Origin: Siphonodentalium dalli
Taxonomy: Eukaryota; Mollusca; Scaphopoda; Gadilida; Siphonodentaliidae
Direction: 5' to 3'
Length of the DNA stretch: 64,000 bases
NCBI GenBank assembly: GCA_032622095.1
Contig: CP136069.1
Span: 85,148,958-85,212,957 of the forward strand
Shown piece by piece: positions 1 to 11,593 of the stretch (the stretch's first letter is position 1; each line of letters begins with the position of its first letter). The notes beneath the pieces were generated by a model. It saw only the letters and a list, made by a program, of their open reading frames with translations. It was not told the DNA's origin and searched no databases. Made by a program: the position numbers and the translations under genes.

Positions 1-790
1 AAACGAAAATGTCAAATGGGGAAGGAAACCCTCGAAACAAATCAGGCCGTTAATATTTAGTATATCAACCATGGTGCGATAAAACACCTCTCATTACTCA
101 GTTATGCTCAAACACAATGATATCACATTGCGTAATACAAAACTCCCCCTAATTATGGCACGTCCATATTTATAAGATCATGACATCACTGCCTCATTTC
201 ACGTTACTCACCTTTGAACAGATATATGTATAAAGGCTATCACACTAAAATCATTTTGGCATGTTTGTTTGTTATTCTGCGCAAAATCCAAGCAATCACA
301 GCCTATTGAAGACTACATACATGTATATTATAAGCCATAAATGATTTACGTTATAACTTTTAACAATTAATTTACAGATAATCATTTATTGTTTTATTTA
401 TTTTCATATAAAAAACAGACTATCGTACGTGATACAGTTTAGCATTAAACAGCCAAGTGAGGCCCGGCGTGATGTCACAAACTATAATGGGAGCTAATAT
501 TTCTTCCCAAATGACAGCGTTAACGCCGTTAAGTTACTGGTGTAATATCTTGCATGGGTTAGTTTGAGATGCCATATCTCCGACATTGTGTGGAGATTTG
601 GGCTGAAATTTTGCCCACAAACAGAAAATAGGTTACTTAATGCAGATACCATTTCGCTATGCGACAGTTTCCTTCCCCTTTAATAATTTTGTCTCGGAGA
701 AATAAAGCAAGTAATTTTCAATTATATTGTATATTTTATATTATATTGTATTCATTGTAGAGATATCAGTAGATTTCTGGATGGGGTATG
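1..790. other. AT-rich non-coding DNA, nothing recognised
   Basis: No open frame with coding character, no RNA gene and no clear repeat structure is visible here. Confidence 0.5.
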
Positions 791-791
791 C

Positions 792-910
792 GGCTGATAC
801 TGACCCTGGCTGATATGGACCCTGGCTGATACAGACCCTGGTTTTTTAATATGAACAAACGGCTGTTGCAAACTCTGGCTTATACACGGACCCCAGCTGA
901 TATGGACCTG
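792..910. repeat. Short tandem repeat, unit about 17-18 bp
   Basis: Three adjacent copies of a GCTGATAYNGACCCTG-like unit lie at 792-840. A degenerate fourth lies near 894-910 after an AT-rich interruption. Confidence 0.7.
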
Positions 911-1189
911 TTTATACAATACTTATTTTTGTATAAAAATAGAGAAGGGACATCTTGTTATATCCTTTTTGTATGTGATTCGTATGTGATACATCACTGA
1001 ACAAGAGTATCGCTAGGGCGTGCCAAAATATGCCCTTTAGCCATTTCGAATTGTACTACCGCAAAATAAAATTATAATTTTAGCTTATAAAGAATATCTG
1101 ATATACCCCTAATTTCAAAGCCAAATGCGGTCAAATTCTAAGATTGAAAAATGTGCGTAATTCATGTGAAAATTATTGGAAAGAACCTA

Positions 1190-1545
1190 TATTCGAACAT
1201 GGTCTGTAGTTTTAGCTGGGAAATACACACACCAACTTTGGTTCAGATCAAATAATCAAAACTCGAGTTATCGGTCGGAAACCAAAAAGTTTAAAGGACG
1301 GTCAAATTCTAAGTAAAAAAGGGCCGTAACTCATGTGAAAATAATTGGACGGAACCCATATTCGAACTTTGCCTTTGTCTTTAGTTGGTAAATTGACATA
1401 CCAACTTTGGTTCAGATCAAATAATCCAAACTGGAGTTATCGGTTTGAAACCAAAAATGTTAACGGACGGACGGACAGACGGACGGACTGTTTACATAAT
1501 ACGTCCTTTTTTTCAAAAGGGCGTATAAAAACTGCTTGTTTTAAA
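1190..1545 (+). repeat. Dispersed repeat with GGAC-rich tail
   Basis: A roughly 130-bp passage (Tyr/Phe-poor, with phrases such as CCAACTTTGGTTCAGATCAA) occurs twice in tandem, at 1200-1290 and 1340-1460. It ends in a GGAC/AGAC run (1464-1489) followed by AAAAGGGCGTATAAAAA. A related block with the same ending lies at 20880-21545, so this is a dispersed family. It may be the 3' part of an interspersed element, but no coding part is visible. Confidence 0.6.
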
Positions 1546-2127
1546 CCAGAATAATTAGCTCATGAAACAAAAATAATGCAGCCCTTCAACTGAACATTTT
1601 TCTTCTATGGCATGCCGCATTGCTTTAGAATTGCATGAAATTCTATTTAGGTTTCTATGGCATTGTCTTTTGCCATAGCTAATTTTGAGGGCTGATTAAT
1701 GTTCATTGTTAGTCCATTCCGCATATGGCAAAATAGATGTATTAGTAGTATACTAAGTATGTTCAACCAATTTATCACTGAAATGTCATTGACAAAATCG
1801 TAAAAATACTAGATCTATCTTATGGCATTGCATTACCAATATTTTATTAATCAATATATGTTTCTATAACAATTTAGTGAGCAACAACACTGCTTCTGAC
1901 TGCAAACAATCATTGTGCTTGCTTGTCAAAACAGTAACAATTATTGTAGGTTGGGTATACTCAATTCTGCAATTGGATTACTATGGAAATTTAAGGCGAC
2001 CTGTTGACAGAGCACCATAACTTTTCCGTTCGCTTACAATTTCATGCCCTGAGAGTAGAGATTAATGTCATGATCTAAGTTCTCAAACACATTAATTTGG
2101 TAATATAATACAAGATCCATTGACGAG

Positions 2128-2360
2128 CTCTCATTATTATAAGGTTTTCGTTCCATTACTGAACTGTTCCATATATTCACTCTTCACACAATCGAGACAA
2201 TGATTTGATTCAAGATTTTATGCGATTCGATTAGAAAAGAATTGATGATCTCTCAATATTATAAGGTTTGTGTTTTGTTACCAAACTGTTCCGTATATTC
2301 ACTTTTCACACAATCAAGACAATGTTTCAAGATTTTATGAGATTTGATTAAAAAAGTCTC
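2128..2360. repeat. Direct tandem duplication, about 125-bp unit
   Basis: Two diverged copies share ATTATAAGGTTT, CTGTTCC.TATATTCACT, TTCACACAATC and CAAGATTTTATG in the same order. The second copy ends at a short C-rich stretch. Confidence 0.6.
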
Positions 2361-2981
2361 CCCCCACCCCCCAGATTCGCTGGGTTCTCCATGCAGTGCA
2401 AGTAAATTTCACCATGGGCATATCTAGCATTTTTAAAAGGCTGGTTTGAATAATAACTTGAACCTATCAAGAGCGAATCTGGAGCATCTTTGTGTAATAT
2501 ATATCTGCACGTATAATAGAGGTAATAAACTGACGTTTTGGATTTTATCTACAGATTAAGCGAGGATATATGGACATGACAGTATTTGTCTTGAATGTCT
2601 TTATACATATCATGTCTAATGTACTGTTTTGTCCATGTATGGGTCCACATGTAGTAAAGACTTGGATAATAGTGAATGATGATAAAACCCAAACATCCCC
2701 AAATATAATCCACGTATTATATCCCTTTGTGATCTTATTGTGATCTTATACTGTATACATTCAAACTTGTTATCTTATTGGCTGAAGTGGGATATAATAT
2801 ATTAAAACGAATGAGCCAGTCACTCATTGTACATATACCATTATAGTTAGATCTACATGTATATACATATAGAAAATATGTAAAGCTATGTCTTGCATAT
2901 TTATTTTGTTTCTGTAAACCTGACCTGTTGGAAATTTTAGAAACGTTGAGGGCCAAATCCCCTGTCACCATTTCCTGCTAA

Positions 2982-3108
2982 TGGACCCTCGGGATATTGA
3001 ACCCTCAGACTGTCGCACACTCGGAATATTGAACACTCATAGTATCGAACCCTTGGACTATTGAACCCTCGGACTATTGAACCCTGGGAATATTGAACCC
3101 TCGGAGTG
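2982..3108. repeat. Minisatellite, unit about 16 bp
   Basis: Seven or eight imperfect copies of a GGACTATTGAACCCTC-like unit are arranged head to tail. Confidence 0.75.
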
Positions 3109-3358
3109 GCTTGGACTAGCACACTGTACCCCTGTAATCAAACCATTGGACTACCCTGGGGGTATCGCATCTCGAGAACAATTGCTGGACATATAATTAT
3201 ATAATCCCACAAAAAAAGTTTTAATCGACGTCCCACAAATCAACTATTACTAATAATATCAATGTGCTCTTTATTGGTTGGTGGGAGTGGGACTTCAATT
3301 AAAACACTGTTTTTTTTGGGGGGGGGGGGACTTTATGTAATGAAATTGCGATCGAAAC

Positions 3359-4644
3359 TAGTGCTGGGACGGTTCTCCGGATAACTGGTTACGGTTCGGC
3401 GTGTCAACCGGTTGGAGGAAGCCACAACCGGATAACCGTACTTTTGATAACGATCATACTATCATGGCAGTCATCCGTGTAAATGTTGCCGAAATCATTT
3501 ACGGAAGTTTAAGTAATGAGAGTAAGTAATAAGAAGCCGCTTGCAAGCGATTTTGACAGTTGATTGTGTATTCATATACCCCAAAACACAAGCACATTTG
3601 ATAACCGGCGGCTTTTATAGACATGAAACCAACAAGTACACTCTGTCAGTCTGCGAATAACTTGCTACACATTCAATGCCAATTTCCTTTGGCGGCATTA
3701 CATGACGGTTGCACTCGCACCGCGGCATACATCATAGCAATCAAGTCTAGACTTTTACTACGTCATCAATAGTCTGTCTGTTTTATTGAAACTGCCCCCC
3801 CCCCTTGTCATTATGATTATTTCGTCTTAAAGCGATGGCAGAAGACATACATAAACGAAAATCGAAGATGACGAGAAAAAAAAAAGAGGAAGAAATGGGC
3901 GGAATTCAAGGCCTGCCGAACGTGATTCGTTTATTCTGAATCAACATTCAATATCCAGAAAAAAACACATAGGCCCACTGGGAGTGGGAACTCAGAGTAT
4001 ATATCTAGTGATGTGTTCGATAACTTTATTTCCTAAACACTGGCTGGGGCTTGTGTAATGAATCACGACGATTTAATTTTGTTTGAATTTGTTTTATATT
4101 AAATAATTGAAGTAACATCATGGGGCCACATGTGATTAATACATACCTACCTATACCGGTACCCAAACACTAGTAAACATTACTAAACAACAGTATACCT
4201 ATCTTCAGTACCTTGTAGTACACATGTTTGTGCTAATCGTGCCTGGGATATACACGAGGAAGGAACTATATTTCGTTGCTGAAGGTTTTGCAAGCAAGCG
4301 TTGTTTATGCGGTGCGGAACTCCCGTAAACATTGAAATACTATTACACTACTAATATATATTATATTTTAGTTTGTTTTGGTTCAAAACTGAGTTAATTT
4401 ATACACATTTACCACTATTTGATTGCCGTAACGGGACTGCATTGTACGACCAAGACTTCGTTTGTGATTGCATGTATATCAACGTTTCCGGGGCGCTTAA
4501 TAAACACTTGTTTTGCCGATATAGTGACCATGCAGTGTATTCACTCTCGTACTTAGGGTAATGATGGTCGCGGTTAACCGGTTATGATTAGATTAATGCC
4601 CGTGGTTAACCGGTTAGGAAAAAACCCCAACCGTCCCAGCACTA
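3359..4644. mobile_element. Non-autonomous hAT-like element
   Basis: The left end TAGTGCTGGGACGGTT is the reverse complement of the right end AACCGTCCCAGCACTA. The outside flanks are GATCGAAAC (3350-3358) and GATCGAAC (4645-4652), which looks like an 8-bp target duplication with one A gained or lost. Subterminal AACCGGTT motifs recur at both ends (3396-3440 and 4574-4612). No transposase reading frame is visible in the 1.29 kb, so this is a deletion derivative or MITE. End sequence and target size fit the hAT superfamily; the assignment is by motif only. Confidence 0.7.
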
Positions 4645-4673
4645 GATCGAACACTCTCAGTGTAAGCATCGTC

Positions 4674-4757
4674 CTTGGTTCGTTGGCTCATGCAACTTCG
4701 GGGTTGGTTAATTTAACAAACTACCGAAGTTGCCTGAGCCAACGACCCATCGAACCC
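4674..4757. repeat. Small imperfect hairpin
   Basis: GGTTCGTTGGCTCATGCAAC on the left pairs imperfectly with a CCGAAGTTGCCTGAGCCAACGA-like right half. The arms are about 30 nt. Confidence 0.5.
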
Positions 4758-5450
4758 TGTTACTGTTAGGCGATGTCAGAGGCACAGTTTTCCGGGGGAG
4801 GTTCATCCGAACCCATCGAACTCCAGCTGGCTACGCACAAGAACATCACAGAGGAAAATGCAACAACAGTAAAGTACAAGGCACTCTATTCCAACGAGGA
4901 GTGGAGTCTGGAGAACTTATACCAAAATTAGCAACAACATTGTAATTCATTGTTAACGGTTAATACGAAGCCAACATTGTTAACAAACACTTCGTGAACT
5001 TGGTGTTCATTAAAAATAGTCAGTTTCATATCCATACCCAACGGTACATTTATCACTTATTTACCTAAATAAGAAATTCTTAAAGACATTAGAAGTGGGT
5101 AATTTACGCTACCCCAATTTCGTCACATTTTCTAAATAGACTAAAATAACAAATCGCCCAAATTCGTGCAACTCGCACGGTCTTCAAGAGTCGGTGTCTT
5201 GTAATATCTTCCTTTGAGTCTGACAGCACTAAATAATTCAACAGATTACGTGTTTGAGTTCGCAATTTTGTTGTTGTTGTAATTACAACAACATAAAATA
5301 CCTATTTACCAGTCAACTTGCTTTTTGTTAAATTTATTTTCGCCTTTGGATAAAGATAGATTATACAGGACAACGATCAATGACCGTGAGCTTGATAGTG
5401 CCGACCTTCACCTTCCAACAAGGAATTTTACTGAATATTAGTGGTGATCA
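4758..5450. other. Non-coding, one short perfect palindrome
   Basis: Nothing gene-like was seen. A perfect palindrome reading TGTTGTTGTAATTACAACAA lies near 5270-5291. Confidence 0.5.
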
Positions 5451-5452
5451 TA

Positions 5453-5873
5453 TGGGGCGCCGTTCTTCTATTTATTACCTATTTAGTGATATCACTAATT
5501 CTATTTTGTGATATCACTAAATGCTTATTATTTTGTAAAATGAATTAGTGATATCACAAATTCGATTTTGTGATATCACATATTCATTTTGTGATATCAC
5601 TAATTCTGACAACATGACTATTTAGTTACATCACTAATATTATTTTGTGATATCATGAAATATTTTGTGATATCACTAAATCGTGTAAATGAATTTATGA
5701 TATCACAAATTTGATTTTGTGATATCACTAAATGCTACTATTTTGTGATATCACATATTCGATTTTGTGATATCATAAAATCATTTAGTGATATCACAAA
5801 TTCGAATTAGTGATATCACAAAATGATTTTATGATATCACTAAATAGGTAATAAATAGAAGAACGGCGCCCCA
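5453..5873. mobile_element. Palindromic MITE built of GTGATATCAC units
   Basis: The ends are inverted repeats of about 43 bp. The left begins TGGGGCGCCGTTCTTC and the right ends GAAGAACGGCGCCCCA. Both ends are flanked by TA (5451-5452 and 5874-5875), as expected for a Tc1/mariner or PIF-type TA target duplication. The interior is a run of 10-bp palindromes GTGATATCAC, and variants such as ATGATATCAT, spaced by 12-16 bp of A/T-rich DNA. There is no coding frame. The superfamily rests on the TA target alone. Confidence 0.7.
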
Positions 5874-5875
5874 TA

Positions 5876-6311
5876 GTAATTTTGTGATATCACAAAATGA
5901 ATATGTGATATCACATATTCGAATTTGTGATATCACAAAATGATTTTGTGATGTCACAAATTCGAATATGTGATATCACAAAATAGTAAGCATTTAGTGA
6001 TATCAATTATAATTCGATTTTATGATATCACAAAATGTTACATAAATAGTAGAATGGCGCGGCAAGCTATGCCATTTCCTATTTATTGATATCACAAAAT
6101 GAATTAGTGATATCACATATTCAATTTTATGATATCACAAAATGAATATGTGATATCACAAAATAGAATTAGTGATATCACTAAATGCTACTATTTTGAT
6201 TTTGTGATATCACATATTCGATTTTATGATATCATAAAATCAATTTGTAATATCAAGAATTCGAATTTGTGATATATTAAAATATTTAGTGATATCACAA
6301 AATAATTTGTG
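5876..6311. repeat. Second, degraded GTGATATCAC-palindrome array
   Basis: The same GTGATATCAC-type units continue directly after the MITE. A broken end-like motif, GAATGGCGCGGCAAGC, lies near 6051. This is probably an older copy of the same element cut by rearrangement. Confidence 0.6.
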
Positions 6312-6656
6312 TATTTTGTTGCAAAGTTTGAAATCCAAGATGGGCGCTGGCAGCCATGTTTTTTGGCCGAATGACCTCAAAATGACTCATTCCTATTTAC
6401 ATATCCATGTTAACATCCATGATAAATAGTATGCACAGAAATTCATATCATATACAACTGTTTACAGTGAATTTCCCCCGCAAATCTCTGTTTTAGTGTT
6501 AAAAGGGGGGGGGGGTGGGTGTCAAAAAATGGTCTGAAAAAACTGTCGAAAACGGAAAAAAATTTGGCGGTGGGCGTGGGTGGGTACATAAAATGATCGA
6601 AAGGGAAAAAATACCATACGTGCCTGAATTTTTTTTCCGACCCCCCCCCCCCCCCC
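6312..6656. repeat. Dispersed repeat, copy 1
   Basis: This block is nearly identical to 12168-12505 in the same orientation. It starts at TATTTTGTTGC, passes a CCAAGATGG motif and ends in a G tract, a GGGTGGGT-rich stretch and a long C tract. It has no coding potential. Confidence 0.8.
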
Positions 6657-8640
6657 TGGTGATCACTTATATAATAATTAGATCCTCATATGAAGTATCT
6701 TATGCGGCAGGCGACAAATCTAGCTTCTTTGTTGTCGACTTTACTGAAATTCCACTAGAACGTGCAACAAAACACCCCCTAGAAAAGCCTCAAGATAACT
6801 TTAAAAATTATATATATAAAACTAGCTGAAACAGGTTCCCTTGGGGGTGGGGGGGGGGGGGCTTTATTAAGCGTCCGAGGGACACGTGGCCCAGGCACAT
6901 GACAGACATGATAGCCTATATAGTGCAAATTATAAGTTCATATTGGACCTAAATATTGGCATTGGTTCATATTGGAGTTATTTGATTCTGGAATAAGACC
7001 ATAACTGGAGTTATACCCGTTATTCCGTTGGGTGGCGCGGGCCCCAATGAAAACACATATATAGGCCTAATTTAAAGCGCGTGTAGGCCTACATATCTGC
7101 TGCAACATGTCACCGTGACCATGGGTTCATATTGGACTTATTTTATTCGGAAATAGGCCCATAGTGAACTTATTAAAAAATATATATATATTTATTTAAT
7201 TATATATTTTTTTTAAAACAAAATTTTGTAAAACTAACGCTGTTATAACCCCCGCTAGGGTACCCCGAGTCACCACACCAAATTTGGTTGAAATCCGGAC
7301 AGACATACGCGGTCGGACAGACATATCATACTCTTAGAATTGTATGTATAGACAAACTTACAAAGAGCTTTATTAGTATAAGGTTACCTATAATTTATGG
7401 TTTCAATAAAGCGTTTCATTTATTGGTTGATGGAAATACTGTTCCAAATCCGATTGCATATCACTGAATGAGTACCATACTCGGATGATACCCCTGTCTC
7501 CAGACGGAAAATCGGTATGAATTATCATAGAACTTGAATTAGGGACAATTTAGGCAGTTTTTATTTCTTAAAATACATTTACTGATCAATTTAAGGTATG
7601 GTTCTTTTTAATGCAGCATTCTGGAAGATGGGCACCGGTACCGATCAGTATCGATCAAAGCCATGAAAAATACAACTTTGAACACGGTGTTTGGGTCCAA
7701 ATAAATAACAGCCATATGTACATGCGTGAACAATTTAAAACAGTTGGAAAATGGCTGTGACCAAGGCTTGCATGTATTTTCAGAGCATACGAAGCCGGTA
7801 TATCAATATTTCGTGTACCGGTATTTATCAACCTATCTTATAATATATACCTCCTTCCAAATTACGCGGACAAAATTTGGAAGCTTTCAAGAATGAGCCA
7901 TGTCCTAGTACAATAGACATTTTTTTAATTGCAGCGTTCTGGGAAAAAAATCTTAATTTGCAGAGCAGACCGAGGTCCGCACTTTGGTATGCCTTATAAT
8001 TGTGAGTCCGTCAATAACTTTGAAAAATGATCTCTGAAATTTCACATCAATGGAGTAGTAGGCCCTATATATGCATATAATTATAAAGAAATGCCAAACT
8101 ATAAAGAGCGTTTGTAAACAAATGATTACTTTTATGGTTAAAATAAAGAGCGTCTCACCCTTTGCGAGCTAACTGCATTGTATGTAAATAATGAATTCCA
8201 TGCACCGTGACGGAATTACATAGCGTACAGTAGGCCCTTTATATATGTCCGGACATATATATATATAAAGAACGAAAAATATTGAGGCCTGCATTGTGTT
8301 CATAGGGCCCAATTGCTGTCAATATTGTAGCACACCCGGGTGTACATAACACATACCTGATAAATACAACACATGATAAATTGTCAGAATGGCTATTTAA
8401 AGTGGATATTTTACCACGGGTAGGCTACGACTATGTACAGCGATTTGGTTAAATAGGATATATGAAATTTGGAGTGCATAGATATACCGATACAGGTCTT
8501 CGTTGGGGGGGGGGGGGGTCCACCTTGGAATTTCCAATTGCACCGCCCGTTGAACCAGGCTAAACTCCCAAGTTCGCGAAATGCCTATTGCGCACCCCTT
8601 GAAATGTCCGAACTGGCACATCACAGCCTTGGTTTCAGTT
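6657..8640. other. Non-coding region with a dispersed repeat and a perfect palindrome
   Basis: The part at 6930-7340 is a repeat whose inverted copy is at 10855-11190; shared phrases include CCAATATGAACC in one orientation and GGTACCCC...CACCACACCAA. At 8240-8261 there is an 11+11 bp perfect palindrome centred on GTCCGGAC. The word ATAAAGAGCG recurs near 8096 and 8143. No gene was seen. Confidence 0.5.
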
Positions 8641-9062
8641 TATTTTAATGGATATTAGTCTTTGACTGACTACCGGGGATGTAAGAGACCCAAACTGGAA
8701 CGACCATGATTAATTCGTCCCAGTGAGAGAACAATTTGAAATCTGAACCTGATAACTGCTCATCTAGATATCTACAACTCCAGGCAAATTCAGGCATCGT
8801 TAAAAAAAAGAAGAGATTAGCAGTTTTTAACAGGCCACGGAAGAGGGCCGGATCATGACCCACCGGCCACAATGGAAGAACATTCTGAAAGCTGAACCCG
8901 AAAACTGAAAAAAATCTAGAAGTCTAATTCCAGGCATCTTGAGGCGCTTCGATTATTTTTTAATTGATTAGCCGTTTTTGGTTAGCCACCAGGGATGAAT
9001 CAGGACCAATCAACTCAGCGGGAGGAAATTTTGAAATCTGAACCTGAAAACTGTAAATTCTA
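8640..9062. repeat. Tandem repeat, three diverged units of about 165 bp
   Basis: Each unit carries a GAAATCTGAACC(T/C)GA.AACTG phrase followed by TCTAGA/AATTCCAGGCA, with a GATTAGC(A/C)GTTTTT phrase in between. Confidence 0.6.
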
Positions 9063-9770
9063 GTACGGTATGTCGATCGATCTGAACTGGCACAAGGCTC
9101 TCAAGTGTTGGAAATGACACCCCTAAGGTTAATTTCCAACAGTCCAAGATTTTTACCAAAAGCAGGAAAATATCTTACTGTTGGTATAAAAGAACAAATT
9201 CCCCACTAACAATTCTTTGGAAAATCAAACTACGATAGCACTAGATATCAACTTATTGTTGGTGTGAAATTTCCAACTTTGTTGATGTGTCAGGTATGAA
9301 ATTTCACTGTTAATTTTTTTTATCAAAGTTGGTAGGGGGGGGGGGGGGGTGAATCGCCATGTCCGTGAAAGATTTCAAACAGTGTATCGCAAATCAAGAA
9401 AGCTTTCCCGAAAGCCACATTTTTCTTTCAACTTTTAGATTTCAACGATAATTTACCGCAAGAACAATTAATTTCAAAATTCAACTCCAAGGTGAGGAAC
9501 ATCAGGGACAAAAGTAATTTCACAGCAATTTCCTCTCTACCGACAAACCATATAGTTCATAAAGTAAATACCGCCAACAAATTAGATATTTTTTGGACAC
9601 AATCGACCGCCAAGATCTTTCACAAAAATGGCTAGAAACATTGCAGAAACCTTTAAACTAAGAATCAGGGCCCTGTTCCATGAAGGCAACTTATGACATA
9701 GTTAGGACTTAAGATGGTCATAAGTTCAAACTTCAGTCATAAGTACGTTTCACGAACGAAGTCTTAAACC
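9063..9770. other. Non-coding, pieces of dispersed repeats
   Basis: The segment 9100-9310, with phrases such as TTTCCAAC and TTGGTAGG beside a G tract, resembles the reverse complement of parts of 21900-22190. A GGGCCCTGTTCCATGAA motif with inverted ACTTATGAC/GTCATAAGT words lies at 9669-9760 and may be another small repeat. Confidence 0.4.
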
Positions 9771-9774
9771 TCCC

Positions 9775-10245
9775 CTCTCCATCTCTCACCAAACAGCACA
9801 ACTATGGCGTCTTTAAATCACGATTAGATTCCTCATATCATGGATAAGAACGTGTATCAATTTGGTGGAAATTGGCGCTAACAAAACTGTGCATCAATTT
9901 TGGTGCCCTTGTCCCTTTCAATGAAACACTGACTCGAATGAGGCCACATCTGACAGATAAAAGCCACACCATTAGACTCCTCATACCATGGGGATGATTT
10001 TGTATAAGTGTGGTGGCAATCGGCGACTTATTATCAAATTTAGTGCCCACCCCCTCCAAATCTCTCATCCAAAAACAACAATTTGGCGTTGTTAAATCGC
10101 ACAATTAGATTCATTGTATCATGAAGAAGAATATATATAAATTCGGTGGAAATCTGCGCTAAAATTAGTTTTATCAATTTTGGTGCCCCTCTCCCCTTCC
10201 GTTCATCCCTGACTCAAACGACGCCACTTTTGACATATTTGAACC
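9775..10245. repeat. Tandem repeat, three units of about 140-160 bp
   Basis: The units share TTAGA(T/C)TC(C/A)T.(A/G)TA.CATG, GGTGG(A/C)AAT and TTTGGTGCCC in fixed order. Confidence 0.65.
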
Positions 10246-10254
10246 ACATATAGA

Positions 10255-10530
10255 AGATATGCAGTATTGATAAACTGATATATAACTCTGTGTGTGTTAT
10301 AAAATGTATATGTTCACTTCTAAGCCTATTATTACTATAAATGAATAGTGTTATATATAGCAATGATAGTGCTATTATATTTATTTATAATGTGTTTATT
10401 TATATTTATTTATAATAATGTGTATAATATGCTTATATATGTACCATGTTATATGTAAATAGTGTACAAATGTTATCTCGATACCCATGTATTATAAGTC
10501 ATGAGAATAAAGAATTGAATTGAGTCAATT
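10255..10530 (+). mobile_element. Possible LINE 3' tail
   Basis: An AT-rich stretch ends in TCATGAGAATAAAGAATTGA followed by a further TTGAG. A similar TCATGAGAATAAA ending is at about 27157-27172. An ending of AATAAA plus a short TTGAA-type repeat is typical of some LINE 3' ends. No protein-coding part remains, so this is a guess. Confidence 0.35.
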
Positions 10531-10787
10531 AGGCTCAACACAGGAAAAAACACTTACCACCTGTTTGAAAGAAATATGTTTGTTTAACCTTTGTTTATTT
10601 ATTTAATGGCAATTTCTTAATTTATTTAACAGCATCGGTATGCTTAAATGACTCCTCAGCGTAGCATTTCAATCAGCCGCCAAGGCAAGCACACAGGGGT
10701 AACTCACATTTAATGTTAACCAACTTAAAGGCCAGTGAATGAAAAAAGTGATTATTCCACTGAGCCCGTGCCACATAGCATACATGT

Positions 10788-10788
<1 letters not shown>

Positions 10789-10858
<70 letters not shown>
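10789..10858. repeat. (AT)n microsatellite
   Basis: An almost uninterrupted run of about 34 AT units is followed by GTCCGTCCGTCCGTCTGTCC-type sequence. Confidence 0.95.
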
Positions 10859-10859
<1 letters not shown>

Positions 10860-11190
10860 GTAGGGTGTATGTGTCCGTCCGTCCGTCTGTCCAGAATTTT
10901 CTACCAGACTGCTGGTCCGATTTCAACCAAAGTTGGTGTGGTGTCTTGGGGTACCCTGGCGGAGGTTATATTAGTTTAAAAAAAATTTGATTTAAACAAA
11001 TTTAATTGATAAAAAAAAAAACAAATAATAATTTTTTTTTTTAAATAAGCTGACTTTGGGACCTATTTCAGAATCAAATAAGTCCAATATGAACCTATAT
11101 GAATATTTAGGTCTAATATGAACCCATCCAGCGGAATAACGGATATTAGTCCATAATCAATAGTCATGGCCAATATGAACCTATCTGCAC
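10855..11190 (-). repeat. Dispersed repeat, inverted copy of 6930-7340
   Basis: The reverse complement of this block matches 6930-7340 through the TTGGTTGAAATC, GGGTACCCC and AAGTCCAATATGAACC phrases, with scattered differences. Confidence 0.6.
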
Positions 11191-11593
11191 GAGAATATAC
11201 TGAAATAGCATAATACATAAATCTCTCCATATAAAATAATAGGATGTGATTGTCATGCGCGCGAATCGTACAGAGACCGCATGCTGCTAACGCACAAAGG
11301 GGCCGCAGGATAGCTAGTTATCTATATGAAATTAGAGTTATTCCGCCTGAGTCAGTGGTAATCATCTTGGATTGCATGATGGATGCAATTTTTTAATTTG
11401 AATCAGTTTTGGATTTGAATTTTTATACATATACCGCACGATGTAATTTTGTGTAGATTTAACCCATCGTGGCAGGTGCGAACCTTTGTATGGCAATAGT
11501 CGGTTGACGTCGATTGCTTTCGGTGCATTTTAGCCGATTTCTTTACGATGCATGTTACATCGTCGCGTCATCTAACAAGGTTACGTAGCGTTT
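11191..11593. other. Non-coding, nothing recognised
   Basis: No gene or repeat structure stands out. Confidence 0.4.

Noticed and set aside
5453-6311. Regularly spaced palindromes resembling a CRISPR array
   Set aside because: Spacers are repetitive rather than unique, there are no cas genes, the DNA is eukaryotic, and inverted ends with TA duplication explain it as a MITE.
10669-10990. Frames with long Tyr-Ile runs
   Set aside because: Translation of the (AT)n microsatellite.
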